Positions 18,133-27,393 of a stretch of DNA of 29,352 nucleotides are shown piece by piece. Position numbers and translations under genes: made by a program. Source of the stretch: Basidiobolus meristosporus CBS 931.73 (taxonomy: Eukaryota; Basidiobolomycota; Basidiobolomycetes; Basidiobolales; Basidiobolaceae); the NCBI GenBank assembly GCA_002104905.1, contig MCFE01000868.1, forward strand, positions 1-29,352, in the 5' to 3' direction. The notes below the pieces were generated by a model. It did not search any database. It saw only the letters and a program-made list of their open reading frames with translations, and had not been told where the DNA came from. How positions within the stretch are numbered: position 1 is the stretch's first letter; each line of letters starts with the position of its first letter.

Positions 18133-18607
18133 ATGTCTACATATAACCAAGAGCTTCCACCTCAAGGTGGATACCCCGCTATTAGATATAAGCGCCATCT
18201 CCCCAAGAAAGGTCCCTCAGGCTTGGTGCTTTTCACCGGCTTGGCTGCCATCACCGGTATCAGTTTCTATCAAGTTTTCGAGGGGATTAAGGAAAGAAGG
18301 TAAGCGCATAGCAGCCTTTCGGCTATTCTTGTTTTTTCCAGCTACCACAACACAGATGATTTCTTTTTTTCTCTGAGATATTCAATTTTTTTATCCGGTT
18401 TTTAGGGAGCTTAAACGCGAGAAAATCTGGGCTCGTTTACACTTGCTCCCAATGCTCCAAGCTGAGTATGATCGTGATGCTTACCGTCGTCAGTATGCTG
18501 CTTTCGTGCGTGAAGCCGAGATAATGAAGGACGTTCCTGGCTGGGAAGTCGGAAAATCAGTCTACAATACAAAGCGTTATATCGCCCCCAACATTATCAT
18601 CGCCTAG
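18133..18607 (+). CDS. NDUFA13: NADH:ubiquinone oxidoreductase subunit NDUFA13 (GRIM-19/B16.6), two exons
   Basis: Supernumerary subunit of mitochondrial complex I in the inner membrane. Exons 18133-18299 and 18406-18607 with a 106-bp intron (GTAAGC, T-rich tract, TTTTTAG) give 122 aa, the expected size. The N-terminus shows the family signature Q-E-L-P-P-Q-G-G-Y-P-A-I-R-Y-K-R (6-21) and K-K-G-P-S-G (25-30). A single membrane span follows at about 29-48, then a charged helix beginning I-K-E-R-R-E-L-K-R-E, and the C-terminal region with W-E-V-G-K-S-V-Y. No cleavable presequence, as usual for this subunit. Presence of complex I excludes Saccharomyces-type yeasts. Convergent with POLD2; stop codons about 300 bp apart. 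Confidence 0.95.
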
Positions 18608-18692
18608 ATACTGGTCATCATTTACAATTGCGTAAAAAAACTATTTTGCTATCTCCTTGTCTGCTTGCTATTCATGAAGTTTCAATTTGCCG

Positions 18693-18698
18693 AATAAA
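18693..18698 (+). terminator. Probable polyadenylation signal of NDUFA13
   Basis: AATAAA 85 bp after the stop codon. Confidence 0.5.
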
Positions 18699-18882
18699 TC
18701 GAGAAATGTCAGGGACACCACTACATTGACCTCATAACTCAAAGCCCACCTGTGGCTTCCAAAAATAAACCGTTTCAACTCATTCGGCCCCCAAAGCACT
18801 GGTAGTCTATTCAATGGTGCCAACTACTTACTAATACAATAGCTCTTGGGGTGCAAATTCCATGTGCGATTCCCCAAGGCGA

Positions 18883-18892
18883 TTTATTTATT
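18883..18892 (-). terminator. Tandem polyadenylation signal of POLD2
   Basis: TTTATTTATT on the plus strand gives overlapping AATAAATAAA on the minus strand, about 20 bp after the POLD2 stop codon. Confidence 0.5.
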
Positions 18893-18910
18893 CTATATTC
18901 ATGAAGACCT

Positions 18911-20888
18911 TCAAAGCTCGACATTGAAAGATATGGGATGGCACTCAAGAGTGTTGAGGTTAACAAGGACAATAGTGCTTGTTTCCGAGAACTTGGGAAC
19001 CAAAACAACTCGTATCTGCTGTCCATCGGGCCCTGAAATCAAAGGTTAATCGAAAGGCTCATTTCAGTGAATACAGTCTCGCAGTGGCATAGTACCTTCG
19101 ACTAGCTGATTCGAGAACTCTGGCTGGTTTCCAATAATATAAACGTGAGGACATTCTTTCATAATGAACGGATCATTGTCTTGGAAGGGGTAGCACCCTA
19201 CGAAATAGAAATAGCGTATGAAGGCTGTTACTATCTGTTTGTGAACTTCAGCATATACATTGTCCTACATAAAGTATCGGGTGCTGTTGGTGCAATATGT
19301 CTCCATAACAAGGTCTTAATTGCCATATCTATCCTCTCATCATCCAAAGTGTATTTCATGATATCGTCCAAGGTTTGTCCCGATGTCGCTAGAAATCTGC
19401 GGTGTAATAGTGTTAGCATCGGTACCTTTAAGGTGTGTATGAGAGGATGCTTACGTAGTTCCGTCCAGCTTGAACCAGTGCGGGTTGGTCACGTTATTGA
19501 AAGACGACATGCGCTGAGCTTTTGGGAAGAGCGATGGTAGTATAGGTTGTTGAGGAAGGGATGTATTGGTTGGATCGTTTTCCCCAGACATGAGATCAAT
19601 ATCTACAGACTGACAAATATCATGAAGAAATTCATCCAAATCACTGATGGGTTTATCATCGTACGTGATCTGCTCATGGCCAAAACGTTTCTAAAAAGTG
19701 CAAGCTGAGTTATCACGAGAAACAGAAGATATGATATTTGGACTCATACTGGTTTTTTCTCATTTTCAGTGGAATGAATCTTTGAAAGGACATTTCCAGC
19801 AAATACTACTCGAACAATATTCGAGCTGAATGATTGCTCGTCAAATCCCCCAAGCTCTCCCGACAAATACTCTTGAAGCATCTCAAGACCAAGCGGTGGT
19901 ATCTTGTTGTCTCCAATATCCAAGCCGGATACCAATGCAACATATTTCGATTCTTATCAGTGGCATACTCTGCGTTAGGAATGAATCGCTGTTTTGCATT
20001 TTCTTTGTACTGCATACCTGTGTTGGTAGATTGCATTCTTGGCTCCTGGGGTAACATATTTGGATAGCAGATATCCACGATATCCAATTCACCTGATGTT
20101 CTCTCAATTCCAAGAACCCCAACAACAGTACCTATTTCGAATCGGACCTTAGTTTAACTCAAGCATCATATTTCTGGATTTGTACATTAACGGTTACCAG
20201 TGACAAGTTTCTCTGATCTTAGAATGTTACCATTCAGGTTGATACGTCCACTCTCGTCTTCCAAAACAATACTATCGTTACCCCCGATGTATTTCTCTCT
20301 TGGTGGAGGGGCAACTACCCAATGCTATAATTGTTGAACATGAGCGCCTAAGGATATGTTTTCATGTAGTATTCTCAAACCTCTTTGGTAACATCGTCAA
20401 GGATATTAGGCTTGTACTCCATCTCCACGTATATAGTCCCTATCACGTAGCACAATTCACCCTCCTTGATATCAAGAACTTTAGAAATATATCTAGGCTT
20501 CTTCCCTATATCAGAATTTAATAACAATCATTAGATGAAGAACAAACAGCAATCTCCTCCGAAAGAAAATTTGAACCAACCATCAAGACGATCCCAGCGT
20601 ACTTTTGCTGCTTCAAGAATGGGTTTTCTGAGAGTCTGAAGGCGAGTGTAATAGATGCTAGCATATTGTTGATTGTTGTATGCGCGCTTCTTTAGAAGAT
20701 AAGGATCGTTCAATTCAACTTTGCTGGTGTAAGTAGCATCTTGACGATTGAAAGGGGTGAATGAAGCTTCGGGATCTTTCTTTGATAAGAGTGTTTCTGC
20801 CGAATTACTAAAGTCGATATTGAAGAATCTAACGGATAAGTGCTTGGTACTAATCAAAACTGTTACGATATTGGCTTCACCTCTCCAT
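18911..20888 (-). CDS. POLD2: DNA polymerase delta small (B) subunit, ten exons
   Basis: Non-catalytic B subunit (POLD2/Pol31/Cdc1) linking the polymerase delta catalytic subunit to its other subunits in the nucleus. Exons: 20888-20881, 20807-20581, 20505-20381, 20324-20198, 20131-20018, 19952-19750, 19690-19455, 19396-19269, 19197-19096, 19032-18911. All phases agree and give 463 aa, close to human POLD2. The N-terminus has Q-Q-Y-A-S-I-Y-Y-T-R-L. The OB-fold region follows (G-T-I-Y-V-E-M-E-Y-K-P-N-I-L, then L-E-D-E-S-G-R-I-N-L), then the inactive calcineurin-like phosphoesterase domain: Y-V-A-L-V-S-G-L, V-F-A-G-N-V, M-S-G-E-N-D-P-T-N-x-x-L-P-Q-Q-P, V-T-N-P, T-S-G-Q and the near-invariant H-I-A-P-T-A-P-D-T-L-W-C-Y-P-F. 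The 8-nt first exon is the least certain part; an unspliced start at 20914 is the alternative. Some introns use weak donors (GTTGGT, GTTTGA) or an AAG acceptor. Confidence 0.94.
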
Positions 20889-21242
20889 TGTAGGGAAGGT
20901 ACTTGATGTTTCATACTCTCGGCTCATTATGTTTGTAAATCTATTTTGCAAAAGGTGGGTCTCTCACCAAGTTATAGCAACCGCAATATTCAAGGATTCA
21001 TTCAGTAAACTCTTGTTTGTTTATATGTTTTGATATCCACTCAATGCAAGATATACTAAGGATCAGGATTATCTGTGGTTCGCCAAATTCAGCTTTCAAG
21101 ATGTTTGCATTAAAGCAGAATTAAACGATTAGGTTTACTCGGTTGAACAAAAATCACATGATCCCAAGGATTAAATACTAAAATATCTATCGAGCGAGAA
21201 CACTACTACTAATCCAAACATAGCTGGTAAATAAGCAAGACA
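20889..21242. promoter_or_regulatory. Shared divergent promoter region, POLD2 / CHCH gene
   Basis: 354 bp separate the two predicted start codons, so both promoters must lie here or overlap. No strong TATA element seen; AT-rich. Confidence 0.45.
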
Positions 21243-21501
21243 ATGGACGCACTTTCTGTAAACTCGACAAAAGCAGCAGCTCCCTGCGATTACAGTGAGC
21301 TTCAAGAATGTTTGGCAAAGAACAAAGGCGATCGTAGTAAGTGCTTAAAGGAATGGGAAGCCTTCCAAAAAGCCTGTGCTGAAAAAAAGTAAGCTATTCT
21401 TCCAACACAGCAATTTAACGACCAATTTTCTAATATCCCTCAAAAAAAGGAAGCAAATGAACCCTAGCAGCGAGACCTGCGAAGCTTGCCAAGCCCCCTA
21501 G
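21243..21501 (+). CDS. Small CHCH-like twin-cysteine protein, two exons
   Basis: Predicted 65-aa cysteine-rich protein, probably of the mitochondrial intermembrane space (Mia40 import substrates). Exons 21243-21388 and 21450-21501 flank a 61-bp intron (GTAAGC, branch CTAAT, AAAAAAAG). Six cysteines: C15, C23, C34, C45, C59, C62. The core C-x7-C ... C-x10-C in two predicted helices (Y-S-E-L-Q-E, then L-K-E-W-E-A-F-Q-K-A) resembles a coiled-coil-helix pair, but the spacing departs from the canonical C-x9-C. The C-terminal C-x2-C is an extra. No presequence, as expected for the Mia pathway. It may be a divergent Cmc/Cox-type assembly factor; I cannot assign an orthologue. Confidence 0.72.
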
Positions 21502-21561
21502 AGTAGTCGGAAGAATATCTCTTGCCACCATTTCGATCACCTTACTCATAAAATTCCCTGT

Positions 21562-22679
21562 CTACTTTACTAATGCTGTGGATAAAGTATTTTCAACATC
21601 ATGTTGTTTCAATTTGCACCTGAAGTAAATAGGTAAGTCAACCTGTGGAAGAATACCTAGGCTGGAATGTACCATATCACCAACATGAAGAGAACCGGCA
21701 ATATAGCTCCTGCAGAGGCAGTTTGCGAAAGAAACAAAAATTTTATTCCGGGCATCAGACACTTGATTTAAGACTTGAAATAAGGAATCTGTAACTACTA
21801 GGTGATAAACTCGATTGAGAGTACGTGATCGGGTATTAATCCAGCATAGTTTTCCATTATGTTCACCAACATTGAAACAGTGATTAAAATACCCTTGCAT
21901 AAACCAGTTGGCTGAATGCCCAAATCCAGTATGTGCACTCAGAAGTTCACACGTCAAAGAGAGCCTGCTCACTCAGAATGGCATATCTTGATCACTTTTG
22001 TAACTGACCCACCTGCTCCGCAAACAAATGATCAGATACATTGTCAGGTGCTTCGGCAAGACCTACAGTATTCTGTTCGCATGAAAATTCTTCAATACTC
22101 GATCAGGTGTCGGAAATTTCACATCTCTGGTTTTCGTCCAATTCTGTTGTTTCTCCGTCTGCCTGGTGACACGTTTAGCTCGAATTACTGGTGTTTGCGA
22201 TATGGGTCTGCCCATGAAATCCACCGGATGTAAGACTCTGATTAAGCTGTAGGTTTACCTCGACTTGGCACGTTGAACAGCTGTATTTAGCAATATCTAA
22301 TCTAGAGCGGCGATGGTACATGAGTATAACCGTCTCGGGGTCGCCCAGCGAATAATTCATCATCAGCAGACAGCACTGATCCGAATTTATCTGCACACTT
22401 GCATGAAATACTGTCAGCCTGAAAGTCCACCTCCACTGCCCTGAATAAATGAATGAGTGTGATTCATGGGCAGAAAATATGCTAAACATTTGCCCAGGAA
22501 AGAAGAGTAGGAATTCCCCGTTTATACAGGTGATTCGTCTCATCCTTGGATCCTATATTACATCGTTATTCAGAAAATGGATACGCCACACCATCATTAT
22601 TCCCATTTCTTCTGCTATAGTGATCCTAGTACATACATTCAAAAGCCATCTGAATTGATTCGTCTGAGGGATTCAGCAT
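21562..22679 (-). CDS. Candidate five-exon gene of unknown function (hand-built model)
   Basis: Five segments join in phase: 22679-22637, 22440-22259, 22162-22123, 22062-21996 and 21937-21562, predicting 235 aa. Introns would be 196, 96, 60 and 58 bp; donors are GTATGT, GTAAAC, GTGAAA and GTGATC, the last two weak. Support comes from acidic, protein-like text in the short internal exons and from removal of three in-frame stops by the introns. The last exon reads like an OB-fold strand pattern (Y-H-L-V-V-T-D-S-L-F, later L-H-V-G-D-M-V), seen in single-strand DNA or telomere-binding proteins, but this is impression only. A C-x2-C sits near residue 71. The 136-codon final frame alone could be chance. 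The N-terminal exon is the least certain; an alternative start is ATG 22543. Confidence 0.35.
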
Positions 22680-22992
22680 TATATGGCTCCAGGAATCGCA
22701 GTAAAATAGTAGTCAAATCCAATGCCGATATATTTTTCTATCCAACTAGTGTCGTTTAAGGGCTAGTAGGGTAGTATAATTATTCCTGGTACAACCACTT
22801 ATACTTGCTGGTGAAACTCGAGTAAATTCGGTCAAATGATTTTTGATTAGATTACTCAGCCCAGTAGAAGATATCCTTGAGGCTCTACTGGAAAGGGTGG
22901 CCTTTTTTCTTTACACTCATGCCCCAGTACAGTTGACGTATACTGGTTTGTGACACAGTAAAGCTAGATCTCATATCGGCTGCCTTTGGCCT
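22680..22992. other. Intergenic region upstream of isocitrate lyase
   Basis: No gene recognised. Expected to hold the isocitrate lyase promoter. Confidence 0.4.
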
Positions 22993-23000
22993 TATAAAAA
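22993..23000 (+). promoter_or_regulatory. TATA-like element TATAAAAA of isocitrate lyase gene
   Basis: TATAAAAA lies 85 bp before the ATG and runs directly into a splice-donor-like G|GTAAGA at 23001-23007. Confidence 0.5.
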
Positions 23001-23001
23001 G

Positions 23002-23056
23002 GTAAGAATGGCCTTACTGAGCGACAATTATTCCACTGTTGTTTACTAACAATTAG
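23002..23056 (+). other. Possible 5'-UTR intron of isocitrate lyase gene
   Basis: GTAAGA at 23002, a perfect yeast-type branch sequence TACTAAC at 23044-23050 and AATTAG ending at 23056 describe a 55-bp intron ending 29 bp before the ATG. A coding upstream exon is excluded because the only usable phase meets TAA immediately. It conflicts with the TATA-like element directly upstream, so transcription would have to start farther left. Confidence 0.45.
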
Positions 23057-23085
23057 GAGTAGTACCATCCGAGATCTTATTGACA

Positions 23086-24705
23086 ATGCATATTCGTAAC
23101 TTCGAAGAAACCGGACTTTTCTCCGATGAGTGTGAGCTCGTTCGTTCCTGGTGGAAGAGTGAACGTTTCTCCCAGGTGGTTCGACCATATTCCGTTGAAT
23201 CTATCGTCTCAAAGCGCGGTACCTTAAACATCCAGTATCCCTCCAACACCATGGCCAAGAAGCTTTGGAAAATCCTGAACGAGCACTATAGAAATCGCAC
23301 TGCATCCCACACCTTCGGTTCCTTGGATCCTGTCCAGGTCACCTGCATGTCGAAGTATTTGGAGACCATCTACGTTTCCGGATGGCAAAGCTCCTCCACT
23401 GCGTCCACCTCTAATGAGCCAGGACCTGATCTTGCCGACTATCCTATGGACACCGTTCCTAACAAAGTCCAACAACTATTCTTGGCTCAACAATTCCATG
23501 ATCGCAAGCAGCGCGAAGCCAGAATTAAAGCTGAGCCCAAGGTCCGAGCCACCATGGAGGAGTATGACTACCTACGTCCTATCATCGCTGATGCCGATAC
23601 TGGACATGGTGGTATTACCGCTGTGATGAAGCTTGCTAAGATGTTTGTTGAGCGTGGTGCCGCCGGTATTCACTTGGAGGATCAAGCTCCAGGTACCAAG
23701 AAATGCGGACACATGGCTGGCAAAGTTCTGGTCCCAGTGTCTGAACACATCAACCGTTTGGTTGCCGTTAGAGCCCAATTCGATATCATGGGCGTTGAGA
23801 ACTTGATCATCTCAAGAACCGATGCCGAAGCAGCCACATTGATCACTAGCACCATTGATAAGCGTGATCATCCATTTATTCTTGGCACCGTGCGTAAGCA
23901 CCTCCGTCCTCTCGCCGAGGTTCTCGAAGAATCACGTGTTGCCGGTATGAACCCTATTGAGATTGCCCGCATTGAAGCCCAATGGATGGAGGATGCCAAT
24001 CTTCAAACATACATCGAGGCTGTGGCTGATGCCATTAGAAACTCTTGTCACTGCGAAAAGGCAGAAATCCTGTCCAAATGGTATTGTCGTGTTGAGAACC
24101 TTTCCAACACTGATGCCCGTCGCCTAGCCAAGTCACTCGGCTTCGAGGTCGATTTCAGTTGGGAGAAACCCCGTACCGCCGAAGGATTCTACAGATATTT
24201 GGGTGGCATCAAGAGTAGCATCGCTCGTGCCGTTGCCTACGCCCCTTACTCGGATCTTTTGTGGATGGAAACCAAGAAGCCTGTGTTGTCTGAAGCCAAG
24301 GAATTTGCCGATGGTGTTCACAAGAAATATCCTCATGCCAAGCTCGCCTACAACCTCTCACCCTCATTCAATTGGGATGCCGCTGGTTTGTCCGAGAGTG
24401 AAATTGGTTCTTACATCTCCGATTTAGGCCGCTTCGGTTTCTGCTGGCAATTCATTACTCTTGCTGGCTTCCACTCCGATGCTCTTGGCATTGACCTTTT
24501 CGCACGAGACTACGCAAAACGTGGAATGTTGGCTTATGTTGAAGGTATCCAACGCAAAGAGCGCCAATTTGGTGTAGATACTCTACAGCATCAAAAATGG
24601 TCAGGTGCCTACTACTACGATGAGCTGATCAACCTTGTATCTGGTGGAACTGCCTCTACAGCTGCCATGGGATCTGGTGCCACTGAAGAACAATTCCGTC
24701 ACTAG
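23086..24705 (+). CDS. Isocitrate lyase (glyoxylate cycle)
   Basis: Cleaves isocitrate to succinate and glyoxylate, allowing growth on acetate or fatty acids. Single exon, 539 aa, the usual fungal length (Icl1/AcuD type). The ATG at 23086 gives an N-terminus that aligns with fungal enzymes (W-W-K-S-x-R-F...R-P-Y-S). Signatures: [10 protein letters not shown] at 98-107, the Mg2+-binding D-A-D-T-G-H-G-G at 169-176, and the catalytic K-K-C-G-H at 205-209 with C207. Later N-L-S-P-S-F-N-W and T-L-A-G-F-H contribute to the active site. The C-terminus Q-F-R-H is not a PTS1 signal, so a cytosolic location is favoured. Codon use is richer in C-ending codons than the neighbours, consistent with high expression. 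Convergent with NTF2. Confidence 0.97.
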   Translation: MHIRNFEETGLFSDECELVRSWWKSERFSQVVRPYSVESIVSKRGTLNIQYPSNTMAKKLWKILNEHYRNRTASHTFGSLDPVQVTCMSKYLETIYVSGWQSSSTASTSNEPGPDLADYPMDTVPNKVQQLFLAQQFHDRKQREARIKAEPKVRATMEEYDYLRPIIADADTGHGGITAVMKLAKMFVERGAAGIHLEDQAPGTKKCGHMAGKVLVPVSEHINRLVAVRAQFDIMGVENLIISRTDAEAATLITSTIDKRDHPFILGTVRKHLRPLAEVLEESRVAGMNPIEIARIEAQWMEDANLQTYIEAVADAIRNSCHCEKAEILSKWYCRVENLSNTDARRLAKSLGFEVDFSWEKPRTAEGFYRYLGGIKSSIARAVAYAPYSDLLWMETKKPVLSEAKEFADGVHKKYPHAKLAYNLSPSFNWDAAGLSESEIGSYISDLGRFGFCWQFITLAGFHSDALGIDLFARDYAKRGMLAYVEGIQRKERQFGVDTLQHQKWSGAYYYDELINLVSGGTASTAAMGSGATEEQFRH

Positions 24706-24778
24706 TTAACATATGAAATTCATTGTATGATCACCAATTAAGCAACATAATTAAAATAATATTTTCTCATGATATATA

Positions 24779-24794
24779 TATACGTAAACGTATA
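24779..24794. other. Inverted repeat followed by T-run between convergent genes
   Basis: TATACG-TAAA-CGTATA forms a perfect 6-bp stem with a 4-nt loop, 74 bp after the isocitrate lyase stop and just before a run of nine T. It lies between the 3' ends of isocitrate lyase and NTF2. It is short and AT-rich, so may be coincidental. Confidence 0.3.
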
Positions 24795-24884
24795 CTTCCT
24801 TTTTTTTTGATTCTCGTATATTTCTTTGAGCGGAATCCATAGCAACGAAAAATTCAAACAAATTCATACTGTTGAAGAATACAG

Positions 24885-24890
24885 TTTATT
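24885..24890 (-). terminator. Probable polyadenylation signal of NTF2
   Basis: TTTATT on the plus strand (AATAAA on the minus strand), about 60 bp after the NTF2 stop codon. Confidence 0.5.
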
Positions 24891-24948
24891 GGGTTTTTAA
24901 TGCTGACAAAACGAAACAATTATCGAACTATCTAACGATAAATTTGGC

Positions 24949-25455
24949 TTAACCGTAAACAAGACGGAAGACATCGTTAAGAACCCAGTAGTTGTTACCC
25001 TCGGGAACCAATTGGAAGCATTGAGTGAATTGCTGAGGGTTGGATTCCTCATCAATCTGTAATAAAAGTGAAGTTAGCATATGGCTATAGTATGGGAACG
25101 AAAAAAAAAGAGAAAAACTGTACATACCATGAGTTGACCAGTAACACTGATAATCAAAGAACCTTGTTGGGGGTGGGAAGGCTGAGCATCCAAAGTAGAG
25201 ACACGATGTTGAACGCGTTGGAAAGGAAGATTGACCAACTTCTCAACGATGTTGGCAGAACCTTGGAATTGCTGACCTTCGAAGGTCAACATAGAGCCCT
25301 CTCTCTGTGGGAAACGGAGATAAGTACATATAACACAAGGTATATTCAAGATTTGAGATACTTACGTAGAGAGGACTAAGTTCATTTCTGCTACGGTCGA
25401 AAGTACTGTAGTAGAAGTCAACGAAAGACTTGGCAATAGTTTGGATATCAGCCAT
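24949..25455 (-). CDS. NTF2: Nuclear transport factor 2 (NTF2), three exons
   Basis: Imports Ran-GDP into the nucleus by binding Ran and FxFG nucleoporins. Exons 25455-25366, 25304-25128 and 25056-24949, all phase-0 junctions, with introns of 61 bp (GTAAGT...CACAG) and 71 bp (GTATGT, branch GCTAAC, TTACAG). The product is 124 aa, the normal length. It begins M-A-D-I-Q, has F-Y-Y-S-T-F-D near the start, S-M-L-T-F-E-G in the middle, V-Q-H-R-V-S-T-L-D-A-Q-P in the long strands and ends V-F-R-L-V-Y-G. It covers the whole cone-shaped NTF2 fold, so it is the transport factor itself rather than an NTF2-like enzyme. Convergent with isocitrate lyase, 243 bp between stop codons. Confidence 0.97.
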
Positions 25456-26716
25456 TGTTTTGAGCAGACGGAGTAGACCAGCGTGGCAAAGGGATAAAGG
25501 AATCAACTGACTATTTGAACCAGAGAGCCAACACACAAAAAAAAAACTGGATCACCAAAATTACCAGGTTGATGGTCCTCGTTGAAATTTTTTGCCCCCT
25601 GATTTGCTTGAAATTATCATCGTTCACAAAGTCGATGATTGTCAATTTGTTTACGTTATTCCTTCAATGAGATGTCAATATTTGATTTGACGCCATAATC
25701 TCAAGTTGATCATTTTTCATTTACCAATCTTTAGCCTCTATTAATGCACATTTATTGTACAATTATTCATAGGCCCCTCAAGGGGCAAAATCCATTGCTA
25801 ATTGAACTTGAAATTGGGATAAATCTTGACTTGTTGGGTAGAGTTTATGCACATATTACTCAAGAATATTGATCATTTAAACCATCAGTAGGTTGTACGG
25901 TGATTTTAAGCACTGATTGCACCAGCATGATGTTATGCACTAAACGATTAGCATTGAAAGTGCCAAGAAACAATGGTGGGCCTGTGGGTTTTGAGTGCGA
26001 CAATAATTTACACATCAGTGTTACACGTAATAATCAATCACCTAGATAGCATCCGAAATGAACATAAAGAGTCTAGTAACCCCTGACTTTGCAGTATGCC
26101 AATGCCAAGTTGATTAACATCACCGCCCCAACAGCAACAATATTTGCAAAGAGACTGAAAAAATACACTTAGATTACCCGAATGCTTGAAGGCAAGGGCC
26201 AGTTAAATTAGGTTGGTCGAGCACTAGTCGCGAATGATTTTGTTAATGGCCCCCGAACAAATATATAAGCAATACCCTACATGAATCATATAATCTTCAA
26301 ACTCTCGACTACTCATGCTTTAAATAGCTAGAGCCTAGTTACATCAATTGAGAAATTCTTGTGGGGGAGGCCATTACGAATAATGACACTTCAAAGGTTA
26401 TTCAGGAAGGAGTAATTGGCTACAGTTTCTAAATGACAATTGTATCACCCCTACCCCTCATAGTACAAATTACCCAACTGGATCTTAAACAGGTTCCTCC
26501 TCAACCACCACAAACCACTTCAGGAAGCTGGGAAATGAAGTCCAATAACAAAATAGACATATTCACAGCCCAGGGCAAATTTACCCAACACCGCCAGCCA
26601 AATATGATCAGTTCGCAATAATGTCTTGAAACTCCACGAACAGTTCTTATCGCAAGTAAATCCGCATTACGGAAGCCAGTCATACCATCGTAATTGCGGT
26701 AGAATTTGTGCAGAGG
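25456..26716. other. Intergenic stretch upstream of NTF2, no gene assigned
   Basis: AT-rich, no family recognised. A minus-strand frame at 26501-26683 (60 codons, ATG start, one hydrophobic segment) lies directly downstream of the candidate at 26717-26932 and might be another exon of it. A TATATAAG at about 26262 has only a short frame after it. Confidence 0.35.
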
Positions 26717-26932
26717 TCAAACATCAATGTACGCAATGTTTACAATCGAGCAAAAAGCACTGACGGGACTTGGATTATCGTGCATTATTTGGTGGCAGGC
26801 ATGCCAAAGCTGAGCATACGACCAATTCCTAATTTGATCGGGTGTCGGTGATTCAAGGGTGTGTAAACCATTGTTTTTCCCAATTACCATAATCATTGAT
26901 GGGGGCTGTGAGTGGTACAAATAGTGTTCCAT
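26717..26932 (-). CDS. Candidate small ORF or first exon, unrecognised
   Basis: ATG at 26932 opens a 71-codon frame with balanced, protein-like composition (several Tyr, His, Trp and Pro; W-S-Y-A-Q-L-W-H-A-C-H in the middle). A possible donor GTAAAC follows ...C-S-I near the end, and the next minus-strand frame (26683-26501) could be a downstream exon, but I could not find a phase-consistent acceptor. No domain recognised. It lies alone in a 2.4-kb gap between NTF2 and the cyclin. Confidence 0.28.
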   Translation of the reverse strand: MEHYLYHSQPPSMIMVIGKNNGLHTLESPTPDQIRNWSYAQLWHACHQIMHDNPSPVSAFCSIVNIAYIDV

Positions 26933-27177
26933 AATAAATAAATAAACACTAACATTGGGGTGACAATCACTGAAAATTCCAAAGACCCGCCTCGTGGAAA
27001 GAAACCGCCATCTAGACCAGTCACATTATCAACAATCTTCTAGATATGACCCAAAAAACACCAATCACTCAGCTCAGGCAATGTATGGAGTTTCCATTGG
27101 CCACAGGTACGGTAATTCAGCATATTATCGTGATTATTTTATCTATGCTGATTCAAGTTGAAGTCACTCGCTACAAA

Positions 27178-27351
27178 TCAGGTGAATATATTCTGGAAAG
27201 TAATTTGCGCTTGCAGATTCGTATCCTTTGGGCGATCACAAAGGACAGCTTTTATGCATACTTCCGTGATTGGGTAACCCTCACCAATACCTGTACTAAG
27301 GCGTAATATCAAGCACGCAAGGAAAATCATACGGACTTGTTTGGAAAGCAT
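27178..27351 (-). CDS. Candidate small secreted protein
   Basis: From ATG 27351 the frame encodes 57 aa beginning M-L-S-K-Q-V-R-M-I-F-L-A-C-L-I-L-R-L-S-T-G, which has the basic-then-hydrophobic build of a signal peptide with a small-residue cleavage region, followed by about 35 polar residues with two cysteines. The frame is open back to another ATG at 27393. No family recognised and no splice evidence. Signal-peptide-like stretches arise by chance in AT-rich DNA, so support is limited. Confidence 0.25.
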   Translation of the reverse strand: MLSKQVRMIFLACLILRLSTGIGEGYPITEVCIKAVLCDRPKDTNLQAQITFQNIFT

Positions 27352-27393
27352 GACATAAATAGAAGTGGTACACGATGATGCCTCTCCTATCAT

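Noticed and set aside
18811-19540. Several 60-130 codon plus-strand frames
   Set aside because: They are antisense shadows of the POLD2 exons.
20889-20914. Unspliced POLD2 start at ATG 20914
   Set aside because: It would add text unlike the family N-terminus. The spliced start from 20888 (GTGAAG...TTTAG) gives a shorter, phase-correct N-terminus, although this remains the weakest POLD2 junction.
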